A DNA stretch of 39,191 bases from NCBI GenBank assembly GCA_000310025.1, contig FN649751.1, positions 1 through 39,191 on the forward strand, given 5' to 3'. Under the pieces are notes generated by a model. That model was not told where the DNA came from. It saw only the letters and a list, made by a program, of their open reading frames with translations, and ran no database searches. Position 1 is the stretch's first letter; each line of letters starts with the position of its first letter. The stretch is from Ectocarpus siliculosus. Lineage: Eukaryota; Sar; Phaeophyceae; Ectocarpales; Ectocarpaceae. Both the position numbers and the translations under genes were made by a program. Shown in pieces: positions 22,791 to 36,086 of the stretch.

Positions 22791-25181
22791 GACCCACTCC
22801 ATGCGGGGGCTGCGAACTGGACACGTGTAGCTATCCCCGGAGACCGAAGACCCTGATGAAGACTCACTGACGTGTTGATTCCTCTCTTTGGCAGCAGTAC
22901 AAACATGCTGTTGTCTTGCTCTCTTTCTCGTAGAGAGAGAGAATGGCTGGCCAGCTTACTAAAGAGACCATAAAAGGTCCCCTTCTTTATCCTTCAATCG
23001 GATTTTGCATCTCCCGCACATTCCTTTCGCGAAACAGGCCGCAATACCGTTGATGCTTCCTATAGTCAAACCCGAATAACTGGCAGGCAGATTTACAGAG
23101 ATCCCCGTGCTTTGAGCTGAGGCGTGTGCGCTGTGGCGGGGGAACATGCCAGAGATCCCAGGGTGATACACTGAAGGGTTCTCTCCCTCTCGCTGAGGCC
23201 GCTGCTTGTCTCTCTGCGTATGGAGATGTCATCTGGGTCTCGAGACCACCGAGAGGTGGCCGACACCAACGTTCCGAAAGAGGGAGTTTTCGGTGGAAAC
23301 AGGCAAGTAAGGCTGACCTGACATGATAGAGACGACCAGCAATGGAAACGTAAACGTTCGCTTGCCACGCGACAACGTGCATGCATGCGACTGCGGGGGG
23401 GGTGAGCGTTCGAAAAACATCGAAACTTGAGGTCAAGGGCTAGTTGCGAAAATAGCAAGAGCGTGTAGCAGCACTTCGGCCAAGGCATGCGATAGCGGCT
23501 CTTGCAGAAAGTTGGACCATCGAAACACGAAGAAAAAACATAGATGGGGAGTTAACGGCGCACACAGGGGGGGGGGCATGGGCACCACAACTAAGAGCTG
23601 GTCGCGTTGAAAAGCAAGAAATGAAGCGACAAAACTCTGCAAACGACCGAAGTGTGATCATCGCCGGCGGAGAACCAGCGACTCCCAGGGCTGTCTTCGG
23701 AAGATTATCACGCATACCCAATGAACCTGGACCGCTACATTGCCCACCTGTCGACCGTCAGACCGAGTGGCCAGAGAAACATGGCATTTGCTTACTTTCG
23801 CGAGCTTGTGTGCACACGATTCGCTTCGGAAGGCCTGTCGGAGGATTTGTCTTCCTGGAAACGAAAGTGCTCACATCTAGAGACCAACTGATTACGTTAC
23901 ACACATCCATTGCGTAGCGCATAGAGGGGTTGCTTGGCGCGCGAGCGGAAACACGATACCGGTAGGTTACAGCAGCGCTACGTCAGATCCTCCTCTGGCG
24001 GCAGTAGTGTACCGTGTCGGGAAAAGCGGACGATATGTGCCGCCATAATGGCGCCCTCATCACGTTCACTCAAAATTGAAGTTTGTCACAAGGCATGGCG
24101 ATCACGATTTCGGAGGAACACGGCGAAAATCGCGGGGCAGGCTGCTGGCAGCAGCATCTTCACACACACCCTGCGAAATTCACTGCAAGATGCAATGTAT
24201 CCATCCTGGTGGCACCGCAAGGTGTGTGTGCGACGCGAACATCGTTCGAAACACGAATATATTGTGGCTTCAAGAACAACAGCATTCGGCCCAAAAATCA
24301 CACTTTGGACAAACGAGATCCGGACGAAGCCCTCAACTATGGTAGCGCGATGCTTCCTTTCGGCATCCCTAGCAGTGAAACACATACCCTTGTTGCCTAT
24401 GGCATAACAATTGCGCAACAACACGGCCCACACAATTGCCAACACGATACATGAATATCCTAGCACAAACGTGAAAACTTCCCAATCGACACACAAATTC
24501 GGCCGCAAAACAAAGCTGGCCACTTCCGCGCCAAGACTTTTAGCATCGCACATGCACTACCATCACTCAAAGGAGAGGGCTGTGCCAATGCCCGACACAC
24601 ATCATGCTGCATCAAACCAACCACGACCAATTGCCGTGCATGTGGTGGCACACGAACGCCACCCTGCGCGCACGGACCCAACACAAAAGTATCTCCTGAT
24701 AAGCCCCTGCGTGCCTCATCTCCGACGTGCATCGGCCACGCCTTTCACCGACACTGCCGCGTTGAACAGCGCGTATGTACAGGTTTATACCCCCAGTACA
24801 GATATTCCATGGAACAGCGAAAGTGAAAGAAAGAAAAACGCCTTATTGCCGATCGAGCGAAGCGCAACGCCCAGGGAAATAAACTAGCTGAAACACCGGC
24901 AACGTCCTCCCGTGTGTGACCACGGGAAGCTCTTCCCGCGTGTGGCACCTACCCGGCACGCCTCTACGATACGTTCCTCGATACGTTCCTCGATACGTTC
25001 CTCGATACGTTCCTCGAGCGTCGTGTGTCGTCGCGCCACCTGCACACTTCTACTGTGCATTGCTCTTCCGGGCTACCTAAGCACCGGGCTACATAGGCAC
25101 CTGCGCACGATACACCCGAGCAAACCGTCACCGTCACGTCGATGCCGCCGTCACCCATCGCGTTCATGACCATCATCACGC
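22791..25181. other. Intergenic region, 3' of the ferredoxin gene
   Basis: Several frames of 130-160 codons occur on both strands (for example minus 24086-24553, with one hydrophobic segment), but they overlap each other and match nothing I know. The part next to 25181 should be the ferredoxin 3' UTR. A 12-base tandem repeat lies at 24967-25014. Confidence 0.4.
24967..25014. repeat. 12-base tandem repeat, four exact copies
   Basis: The unit cgatacgttcct is repeated four times without change. It lies about 170 bases downstream of the ferredoxin stop codon and could fall in its 3' UTR. Confidence 0.95.
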
Positions 25182-28245
<3,064 letters not shown>

Positions 28246-28267
28246 GACACGGGCCTGTCTGTATCTT

Positions 28268-28308
<41 letters not shown>

Positions 28309-28587
28309 AGTCAGGAGCGAAGAGTGCACAGGGCACTGAATCAAGGCCTAATCGCTCCCTCGTCTGCCCGGGGTGAGAGCTCTTGTGGGAGGTATGGTGT
28401 ATGGTTCGTAAATGCGACTGCACACACTTGCACAGCCAGCCCAGGGGGCCAAACCAATTTCAAGGTATTATTTGGCCGTATCACATACCCGCAGAGCTTC
28501 ATCTGCAACACCCGGTGCCCCTAAACACTAACAACACCTTTGTTTAGCAACTCAGCTGCCACCACAGCTGTGCTGTCGTTGCGAAAC
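28246..28587. promoter_or_regulatory. Divergent promoter region of the ferredoxin and RPC11 genes
   Basis: The two start codons face away from each other across 342 bases, so both promoters and 5' UTRs must lie here. A perfect (CT)18 run at 28271-28306 sits 26 bases upstream of the ferredoxin ATG and is GA-rich in that transcript. I see no clear TATA box. Confidence 0.6.
28271..28306. repeat. (CT)18 microsatellite
   Basis: Uninterrupted dinucleotide run in the presumed ferredoxin 5' leader. Confidence 0.95.
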
Positions 28588-29926
28588 ATGCTGTTCTGTC
28601 CGACAGATGGGAGCCTGCTCATGGTTGAGAGTGGACCCCAGGGCTGGACGAGATTCTGCTGCCAGACGTGTCCGTACATCCACCCCATGGAGCCGTCGGA
28701 CAAAATCACGCGAAAGGTATGCTAAGCTGATACCACACAGCAGCAATAGTCTGCAAGTTCTACGCGATCTACGATCGGTTGGAGGCTGTGGTCTGTCAGC
28801 GCGGGAAGGCAAGATGAGGCAAGGTTCCTGTGCCTTACGTGTTTTCGACAACACCGAACAACACCGAACCATTCCAAATTTGGAGCACGAGGCTGCCAGA
28901 GATGTCGCTCCTCCATTCAAACTGCAATGTCGGAAGGGGGCATGTGTACAGGACGAAGCAACTACTGCTGTACTACCAGGCAAAGTAGACTCCTGAATGT
29001 ACCTGCTGTGCACATGCTGCTGTACAGCAGTAGACTCTTAGGGATATATGAGACCGGGCACGTGCTCGATGCTTCTCTACAACCAGCAACCCTTCGGTTT
29101 GTGGAGTATGAACAAGATCGAAACGGACAACGTTACATCTTTCCTTCCGCCACTCAAGTACTGGGCATTGACGACTTTTGCGGGGACACTTGCTACATGT
29201 ACCGCAACTGTTGCTGCAAGACTGCTAATGTTGGGCACAACTACTCGACTGCTGTAGCACTTTGTTACCTTTTGTGATCGTGTTGAAATACATTAAAACC
29301 TGTTTGCAAATTTATCGCGACACAGGGCCATGCCCAGTATCTGCACGTTTCCCGTGCGTGTTGGTGTTGGCGTTTAGTTGCAAGGTCTGTTTGCTTGTTC
29401 GTTAGTGGTCTCTCCACCGTGTGCCTCGTTCTGCCTCTTACTTCTTGTTATTTTCGGCCTGGTCCCTTTTTGTCCTCGCTCTTTTTCGTTTTAGTTTCAT
29501 TTTATTTCCTCTTCTTCTTACTGTTTCCATTTGTTTTCTTTTTTCTCTTTTTTCTCTTTTTCTCTCTTTTTTTTCTCTCTTTTTTCTCTCTTTTTCTGTG
29601 CCAGATGGCCTTGTCTCTGCTTGCATTGTGAAGTACCAAGATTGAACCAAGGGGATGTACCTCTTTCTCTCCGGCCCATGATAGATAGTGACTCCTAGTC
29701 TCAGTTGATACCTCGCATAGCGCGCAGAGGGAGTGGAGGATTCCAGAATATCTGTCGTTGATTTCTATTGACTTGCGGACCCCTCGGGGCCAGTTTATTT
29801 GAGTGCACCTTTTTAGGGTAAGTTAACCTGTGACCACGGGAATCGACCGCGTCGAGTGTTGAATCAGTTGTACGGACATACGAAGGTACTGGGTAGAGAG
29901 AGATCGGAACGGTTTTTAATGTGAAG

Positions 29927-29957
<31 letters not shown>

Positions 29958-30734
29958 CCTGTCTGTTGCCCTCTGGAGCAAAGACTTGTTTGTCGTACTT
30001 TTTAGTCCAATCACACACACATCACCCCAGGCAGGGTGCGTGAATTGTCTTCCCGATTTGCACCCCGAACCTACCGTGGTTGTTACAGATCGCGCTGAAG
30101 AAAAAAGCGGTGGATGACATCATGGGAGGAGATGACGCGTGGGCAAACGTGGACAAGACCCAGGTAAAGACGGCATCCACCTGGGGTAACGACCCAGAAA
30201 TTCGTTTCGTCATCATTGATCCACCGACATGACATCCAACCTCGTTGTCAGAAATCTTGTTCGGTGTCATCCTTGTTTGCTTCGCGTTGAAAATGGTTCC
30301 CGACCATCTTTCCCCGATATCGCCATCTTGCGGTGACTTGCTATCACCTTTTGTTCAGGCACCGACTGGTCTGTCTGCAAGAGCCAAAGCAGGTACTTGT
30401 ACCGTGGGCAAACGAAAACACCGCGCGCTGCCACCAAACCACCGTTGTGTCCCGACCTCTTCCTCATCTCTCTCTCTCTCTCTCCCCACCCCCCCCCCTC
30501 TCTCTCTCGCTCTCGCTCTCGCGCTCTCTCTCTCTTCTGTTCGTGTACAATGCTGTCGACTTGGCGTTGTTTATCTCGTGGCCGAATTGTCTTCTTATCT
30601 GCGGCGTGCAGACGACGTGCCCATTCTGTAACAACAAGGAGGCGTTCTTCTTGATGGTGCAGCTGCGCTCCGCGGACGAGCCCATGACCTGCTTCTACAA
30701 GTGCACGAACTGTAAACAGCGGTGGAAGGAATGA
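28588..30734 (+). CDS. POLR3K: RNA polymerase III subunit RPC11 / POLR3K (3 exons, 108 aa)
   Basis: Exons 28588-28716, 30089-30163 and 30612-30734 (stop TGA) join in phase 0 with GT..AG borders. The 108-residue product is the family's usual length. The N-terminal zinc ribbon runs MLFCPTDGSLL to FCCQTCPY; the linker KKKAVDDIMGGDDAWANVD is the family signature. The C-terminal TFIIS-like ribbon has CPFC and CTNC and the hairpin QLRSADEPMT, whose Asp90-Glu91 support RNA cleavage in the Pol III active site. The protein acts in the nucleus in 5S/tRNA transcription, termination and reinitiation. Odd points: the second Cys of the N-terminal ribbon (normally C-x2-C at the start) is Asp7, while an extra Cys24 sits beside Cys25; Cys95 replaces the usual Thr. 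The gene is divergent from the ferredoxin gene. Confidence 0.93.
28717..30088 (+). other. RPC11 intron 1
   Basis: 1372 bases, donor AAG^GTATGC, acceptor TTACAG. It contains a T/C-rich repeat tract (about 29477-29600, TTTTCTC type) and an AAC microsatellite (29926-29958). Confidence 0.85.
29926..29958. repeat. (AAC)n microsatellite
   Basis: About ten AAC units in RPC11 intron 1. Confidence 0.9.
30164..30611 (+). other. RPC11 intron 2
   Basis: 448 bases, donor CAG^GTAAAG, acceptor GCGTGCAG. It holds a long CT-rich tract (30466-30537) interrupted by a run of C. Confidence 0.85.
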
Positions 30735-32766
30735 AACGTAGATTGTGCCGCTGCCGACGAGCAGCCCGTTTTTGCCCGTCTCCGTCCTTGTCCTATTTAC
30801 CTGTGTGAACTCTGTCGGTGTTTTCTTGTAGGTGAAGTCGCCGGGTGTCTGTCTGATGCCAAGGTTTTCTTCGTCTTCGTGTGTTTTCGGTGTGTGTGTT
30901 TGTTCTTCGTAGGAGTCGGGCACGGTATAGTATAGCCCGACAAATTGTCCCGTGACGAAGGGTGTTTGCATCGCGCCTTCGTCTGACTATTGGTTCGCCT
31001 GGCCTAGACGGCAGGATACCAGAACTCCGTGTGATCGGTGTTGTTTACTTTGCTTTGCTGCTGCGGATGTGTTGCAGCTGCAGCAGCACACGTGCTGCTG
31101 TCTTGCGGTGCCTTAGTGCTTCAAACGATAGGGTTAACTGTGCGCTGCTGCGCTCTTCGCAGCTGTTTCTACTCGCCCTGCTGTTTTAGCATGTTTCCGA
31201 TTTTTGCCTCGATCGTGTCTCGTCTTGTGTAATGTTTGCCCCTGGCAAAGTTGGCCGATAGGGCTTGGCTCTGCAGGCCGTGTTTACCTAGGTTTCCTTT
31301 GTTTTATTTTTTCTTTTGTTTGTGACCACAGATGGCGTCCGCGTCAATTGGACCTCGACTGAGCCAGAGACCTCAACAGTGTTGAATATTAAGACATGAA
31401 CAACAACGACGGTTGGACAAGCACGGCGTTCATGATAAGATTCCACCGTGCCATACCCCTCCACGGCTCTCCAAGATGGTGCCCTCTGTTTTTCGGCAGC
31501 CAGTGTAGAACATGATGAGTGAATAGTGAATAACGGCCAATCTTGGAAAGGCATTTTCGTTAGGAACGGTGTGACTCGGAACGGTTAGAGCTCGTGCGCT
31601 CGCATCGCATTTCCCCGTCTTGGAATTTCTTTTGCGAAACACTTGCCGGCGAGTTTCAGCTTCAAAATTTTCAGAAACTTGGAAACTTTTGGTCGGAGTA
31701 CGTGCTGCTGTAGGAGGCAGTCTTGGCTATAGCGAGTCTCGGTTTCTGGAGCCGGCCACCAAGCTGCTCATGATGTACACCGGTTAGGGCGCAGATCGCG
31801 TGTATCACGCCTTAAGAACACCCTTGCGATGCAATCCACATCTGAGACCGAGGGTTTTCATCCTCTGTGTGCACCGTACGGCTGCCAGAAAACTAATGCC
31901 GTAGGGATGACGTGTGGCGCCCCTGTGGAATGCGGTTGTGCCGACCCGGCAGGGGGTACGGTCCGACACAATGAACGTTGGCATGTGTATTCACGACGTG
32001 ATGCAAACTGAGTTGGCTTGGCAATCTCAGGACGAGCCCGTCCACATTCCTGCCGATTGAGCAGCCAAACCCTCTCATTCGTTCAGCAACATTCGATCAT
32101 GCCCCGCAGCTTGAGCAAGTTCACCCCCAACCGATATCCAACGTTTTCTCGACCAAAATCGTCCGATTGTTGTTGTTCATGTCATGTGGCTGGAGTGCGG
32201 AGCTCTCGCCGGCAGCACTCGTACGGGCAATATCTACGTGCTGAGAAAATATAAGCGCCTCGTATGCATAATGAATACAGCGAATATTCAACATCACCAA
32301 AACAACACACTATTCTCGCACCAACGACTTCAGCGCTCGTGAGACTGGCGTAACAACTACTACCAGGTACATGTCACGAGGGGAACGTTCAAGCACGAGT
32401 CAAATACCTATCGCCCAACCTTTTCTCCGCGAGTTTTGGGCGGTGCATCTGTATCCTGCCCGCGCGTTACAGCAGGAGGGAGACCAAAAATGCATGAAGA
32501 AGAACCAAACCATACCCCCGCCGCTAATGCTCATGATGCTTCTCTGTAGACGTCTGTCTGAACTATCGTTCCGACAACTCTCTCTTCAAACGGGAACGAC
32601 AACAGCAACACATTTTTCTATACACGTACGCCTCGACACATCTCAGCGTTGGTCGTCCACACACATAACACTCGTCGCTCATTTCTCTTACAACGATCAA
32701 CTTAACGAGAGTAAGACGAGTGGCCGTCCCCCCGCGAAGACAAGAGTGAAAGTCCAAGTTTCAACG
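30735..32766. other. Intergenic region between convergent RPC11 and sHSP genes
   Basis: The two genes end toward each other. Only short frames without family resemblance occur. A near-palindrome cagcagcacacgtgctgctg lies near 31081-31102. No other feature recognised. Confidence 0.4.
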
Positions 32767-33679
32767 TCACGCTAGGCTGATGTGTGTGTCAGCGTCGCCA
32801 CCGGCGTCGCCAATTGATTCCTCCTTGCCACCGGTCGAAGCGGCGGCGTGGCGTTCCCTTTCCCCCTCCCCTGTCCCGGTGTTGCTTCTGGTAGAGCTAG
32901 TAAAGTCGATCGGGATGTCGATTGGCTCCGCAGGTGGTTCCGGGGCTAGCTTAGGCAGCACGAGCGTGAGAACGCCGTCCTCCAGGCCACCACGGATGAC
33001 GGACACGTCGATATCTTCTCCGACCCGGAACGACAGCTTGAAGCTCTCCTCCGAAAAGGAAGACAGAGAAGGTTCAGGCGTGTCCTTGGCTGCCTCATGA
33101 GGCGCGGCAGCATCCGCCGCACCCGTGGTGGATGCCGCGCTGCTGCCATCGGTAGACCCTGACGTGTCAGGCGGCGACGACGGTGACCTGGCGTCACCGT
33201 CGGCCTGACGTGGCTTCTTTCTCACCGCCGTGATCGTGAGCGTCTTCGTGCCGGAGTCTTCGGAGACCTGTGCGTCGACGTCTTCCTTCTTGCACCCCGG
33301 AAGGTCTACGATGAGCGTGGCGGCGTCGGGGGTCTCCAGGACTTCGTAGGGCGGGCTCCGCGCCTCGGTCGTAGGGTCCGAGAGCTCGCAAGCGACTGCG
33401 GACGGTGAGAGAGTGGGAACAAATACGGCGTGGGAGTTGGTGTTAGAGGTGGAATACTCGCATATAAGGGCTATGTCATAGAATAGATGGAAGATGCTCA
33501 TCAGCTGTAGATTTACCGGTCCTTCCGAGAAGAGACCGAGAATTAGGCCCTTGAAACCCTCCTGCCCTATACTGGCCAGGGAGAGACACCTCGTAGGAAG
33601 GCGGCACTGCTGTCTTAAGATCTCTGTGTTGTAAACCTACTTTGCCTGCTTTCATATTACTTCGCGAAGACTTTCTCAC
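32767..33679 (-). CDS. Small heat-shock protein (HSP20 family) with a split alpha-crystallin domain (2 exons)
   Basis: Exon 2 (33395-32767, stop TGA) is certain. Exon 1 (33679-33517) is proposed because its donor (ACCG^GTAAAT) and the acceptor TCCGCAG join in matching phase (1) across a 121-base intron. The 263-residue model has the first half of the alpha-crystallin domain at about 71-116 (YEVLETPDAATLIVDLPGCK, TLTITAVRKKP). A 56-residue Ser/Gly/Ala-rich insert follows, then the second half at about 173-204 (FKLSFRVGEDIDVSVIRG, GVLTLVLPK) and a tail with an I-x-I-type motif (IDIPI). sHSPs hold unfolding proteins in an aggregation-free state. The N-terminus carries no clear targeting signal, so cytosol is the default. 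Confidence 0.8.
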
Positions 33680-34283
33680 GCTTGCAGAGCGCCGCGGGGT
33701 GGCCTAGACTACATGGTAACAGCGGACCAAACTATCAAGAGAACCCGATATCAAAGGGGTGTGAGGAAAGCTTCTTCACGTGTAATTTGTTTGGTTATGA
33801 GCAGCACTAGATTGATGTACGTAGTCTTCGTGGATCAGAGCGTCGAGCGGGGCTACAGTAGCCTTGAAGGCGAAAGCGAAACCAGACCATGAACTGACAC
33901 TCCCCAGCTTCATGGAGGGGTTCCAGGAAAGAGGTACGCTCCTTACCGCTAGTTTGATATTCATGCATGCGAGTCGCTTTCAAATGATTATTATTCACGA
34001 CTTGGCGCCCGAGGTGAGCGAAAAAGTTCACCGGGCTTCGCGATATTGCTACAGGGCTTTCCTAAGCTGCTCTTGGTTTTGCTCGTGTTGTTCGAGCCTT
34101 CTCTTCCTCCCGAGTGGCGAAAATTCTGTGGCAATGCTCCCTTTGTTTGAATTTGTTGTACAGTGTCAAAAGATACTTGTTTGGAATTTTCTGTTACCCC
34201 TCTAGGAACTCGCTCGTTGCAGGCATTAGTTCTAGACCACAATCGCGTCTGCTCATTGGGAGAGTCTGTCCCGAGGGACGAAG

Positions 34284-34357
34284 GCTGACTTGGTTATAGA
34301 CAGAACAGTGTCCCCAAGTGCGCTGGGGACACTTTTCCATACGGACGCCAAGTCAGC
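34284..34357. repeat. Nested perfect inverted repeats
   Basis: Outer arms gctgacttgg (34284-34293) and ccaagtcagc (34348-34357) enclose inner arms agtgtcccca (34307-34316) and tggggacact (34324-34333) with a 7-base loop. Both pairs match perfectly. A small palindrome gtcccgagggac (34268-34279) lies just upstream. Confidence 0.8.
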
Positions 34358-35309
34358 AAAAATTTCCAGCTCTAGCAAGTTCTAGGCTATGCGGACGGTT
34401 ACCAAGAAGGGGACACGCGCACGGACGTCACACAGCAGTACATCGCACAGCGCACCACCTCACACAAGTACGCTAGACCAATGTATCCAACCCGCATTTC
34501 ACACAGCGGAGCCTACTCTGTGGTGACGACACGGTGCGGTAAACCGACATTTGAGCGTTGTGTCCCCAAAGTGTGCCCATTTGTTTCCAGTACTAAACTG
34601 GTTATCCTAGGGAAATAACACACTTGCCTTTGAAAACAATAGGCAAGATGAGGAGGATCGCATTGTACCGTAGACTACAGTAGTTATATAGGTAATTGTT
34701 GCCAGAACAATAACAACAACAACAGCAACAACATTAACAAGGTCCTACAGCCTATATATGGAGAATGATCTACGGCTCGAAACAGACAGCATGCGGCCAA
34801 GCTTCCTGATTTTTTTCTGAGGGTGGGGATGAGAACGCGCCGGTGGTTCTGAAGTACACCAGGTACATCACGCGACATGTTGATGAGGAATCGTGCATGT
34901 TGTGGTAAGAAGGCCACGTGTCTTGATTGCTGATAGAGGGAATATTCTGAAGGCTGGCGTGCACATATCCCCACATCCGGGTGGTGGAACATACCGATAT
35001 GCGGTAGAGTCCGACGAAAGTTCGCGTTTGGCTCATGATTTGTGTTGGACGGTGTGTCGTGGGCGCGTTGTACACTTGGGTCTACACCTGCAGTACTGCC
35101 TGTAGGTCTCAACGGTAAACAAATCTTGGTTCTCGAACGCTCTTGCTGATGTTTCGAGTGTAATAACAGCGATACCGGGAGAAGGGAAGCAAAGCAGAGA
35201 GACGACACACAATCAAGGCGGCCGCCCACGAAAGGTGCCGAGCTCGCCGAATAAGCATTACAGTCTGTCGCAGTGGGTCCAATCAGTCGCCATCTCGCCA
35301 TCTCTCTTT

Positions 35310-35502
35310 CACGCACGCACCTTTCTTGATCTCGCCCATGACGTCTTGGAACACGTCCATGAGGGGTCCAGCAGAGCTCACGTGAGGCCTACCACGCGGC
35401 TGCACGTGTCGGAACGGCCTGAACGCCCCAGTGTCCACTATCTCGTTGTTCACTACCGTGGGCAGCTGAAAGAGGCGTCGGCCATGGTGGTGGTGGTGCC
35501 CG
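35310..35502 (-). CDS. Possible coding exon, unknown protein
   Basis: On the minus strand a frame reads LPTVVNNEIVDTGAFRPFRH and later GPLMDVFQDVMGEIKK, ending near a donor (AAAG^GTGCGT). A possible acceptor (CTCTTTCAG) lies before LPTVV. The opposite strand is also open and starts a hydrophobic frame at 35484 (MVVVVPAVGAVAVALSLLRA), so the coding strand is not settled. No family recognised. Confidence 0.25.
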
Positions 35503-36086
35503 CCGTGGGTGCGGTAGCGGTGGCACTCTCCTTGCTGCGTGCCGAGAAGGAGCGCAAGGAGCGCCAGGTGGGTGTTGGTTGAGGTAACCATCTGTCTCTC
35601 TGTCGATGTACGCGTGGTTTGGCGGTCGGTGCTGTTGTGGGGGTCTGGTGTAGACTGTGGTGTGCCGGATGTGGTTGTGTGGGGAGTGGGGGGACGAGGC
35701 TGCGGGACAGGACATGACCGTGTACACGGGTACAGAGGGGAGGAATCCACGTGTATATCCTGCCTGCTGAGCGAACTCGGTGGTGGCAGGTGGGAACAAC
35801 GACAACGCCTCCATATATATATTTTCGCGTTCGAGAAAAATGCCGAATATCAGGATTGATTTTGATTGGTCCGCGCGGCCAGCGTATGTCCCATCTGTGT
35901 GTCCCCCAGTCCCCAAGTCTCCGTGCCCCTTGCTTGCTCTTCCAATTGGCGCTTCTTCTGTCGTCTATCTCCGTTTTCTCTCCCTCTCGTCACTCACGTG
36001 GCTCGAAGACCTCTTACATTGGTAGCGCGCTCACACGCTCGACTTTGCCTCTATACACTACCACGGAGTGGGACCCCGCAAGCATT

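Larger units (their letters stand above)
33680..36086. other. Intergenic region between the divergent sHSP and DnaJ genes
   Basis: It holds the nested inverted repeat at 34284-34357, an AAC-rich stretch near 34705-34735, and overlapping frames on both strands at 35235-35750. One minus-strand candidate exon (see next entry) is uncertain. A TATA-like atatatatttt occurs at 35814-35824, about 265 bases before the DnaJ ATG. No HSE array was clear beside the sHSP start. Confidence 0.4.

Noticed and set aside
23934-24887. Overlapping 155-158-codon frames on both strands
   Set aside because: No family resemblance, no convincing splice pattern, and both strands equally open.
28246-28344. Upstream in-frame extension of the ferredoxin exon with an Arg-Glu repeat
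   Set aside because: The repeat is only the translated (GA)n run; the signal peptide begins at the Met at 28245.
33760-33790. Possible heat-shock element upstream of the sHSP gene
   Set aside because: Only one imperfect GAA/TTC pair is present; no array of three units.
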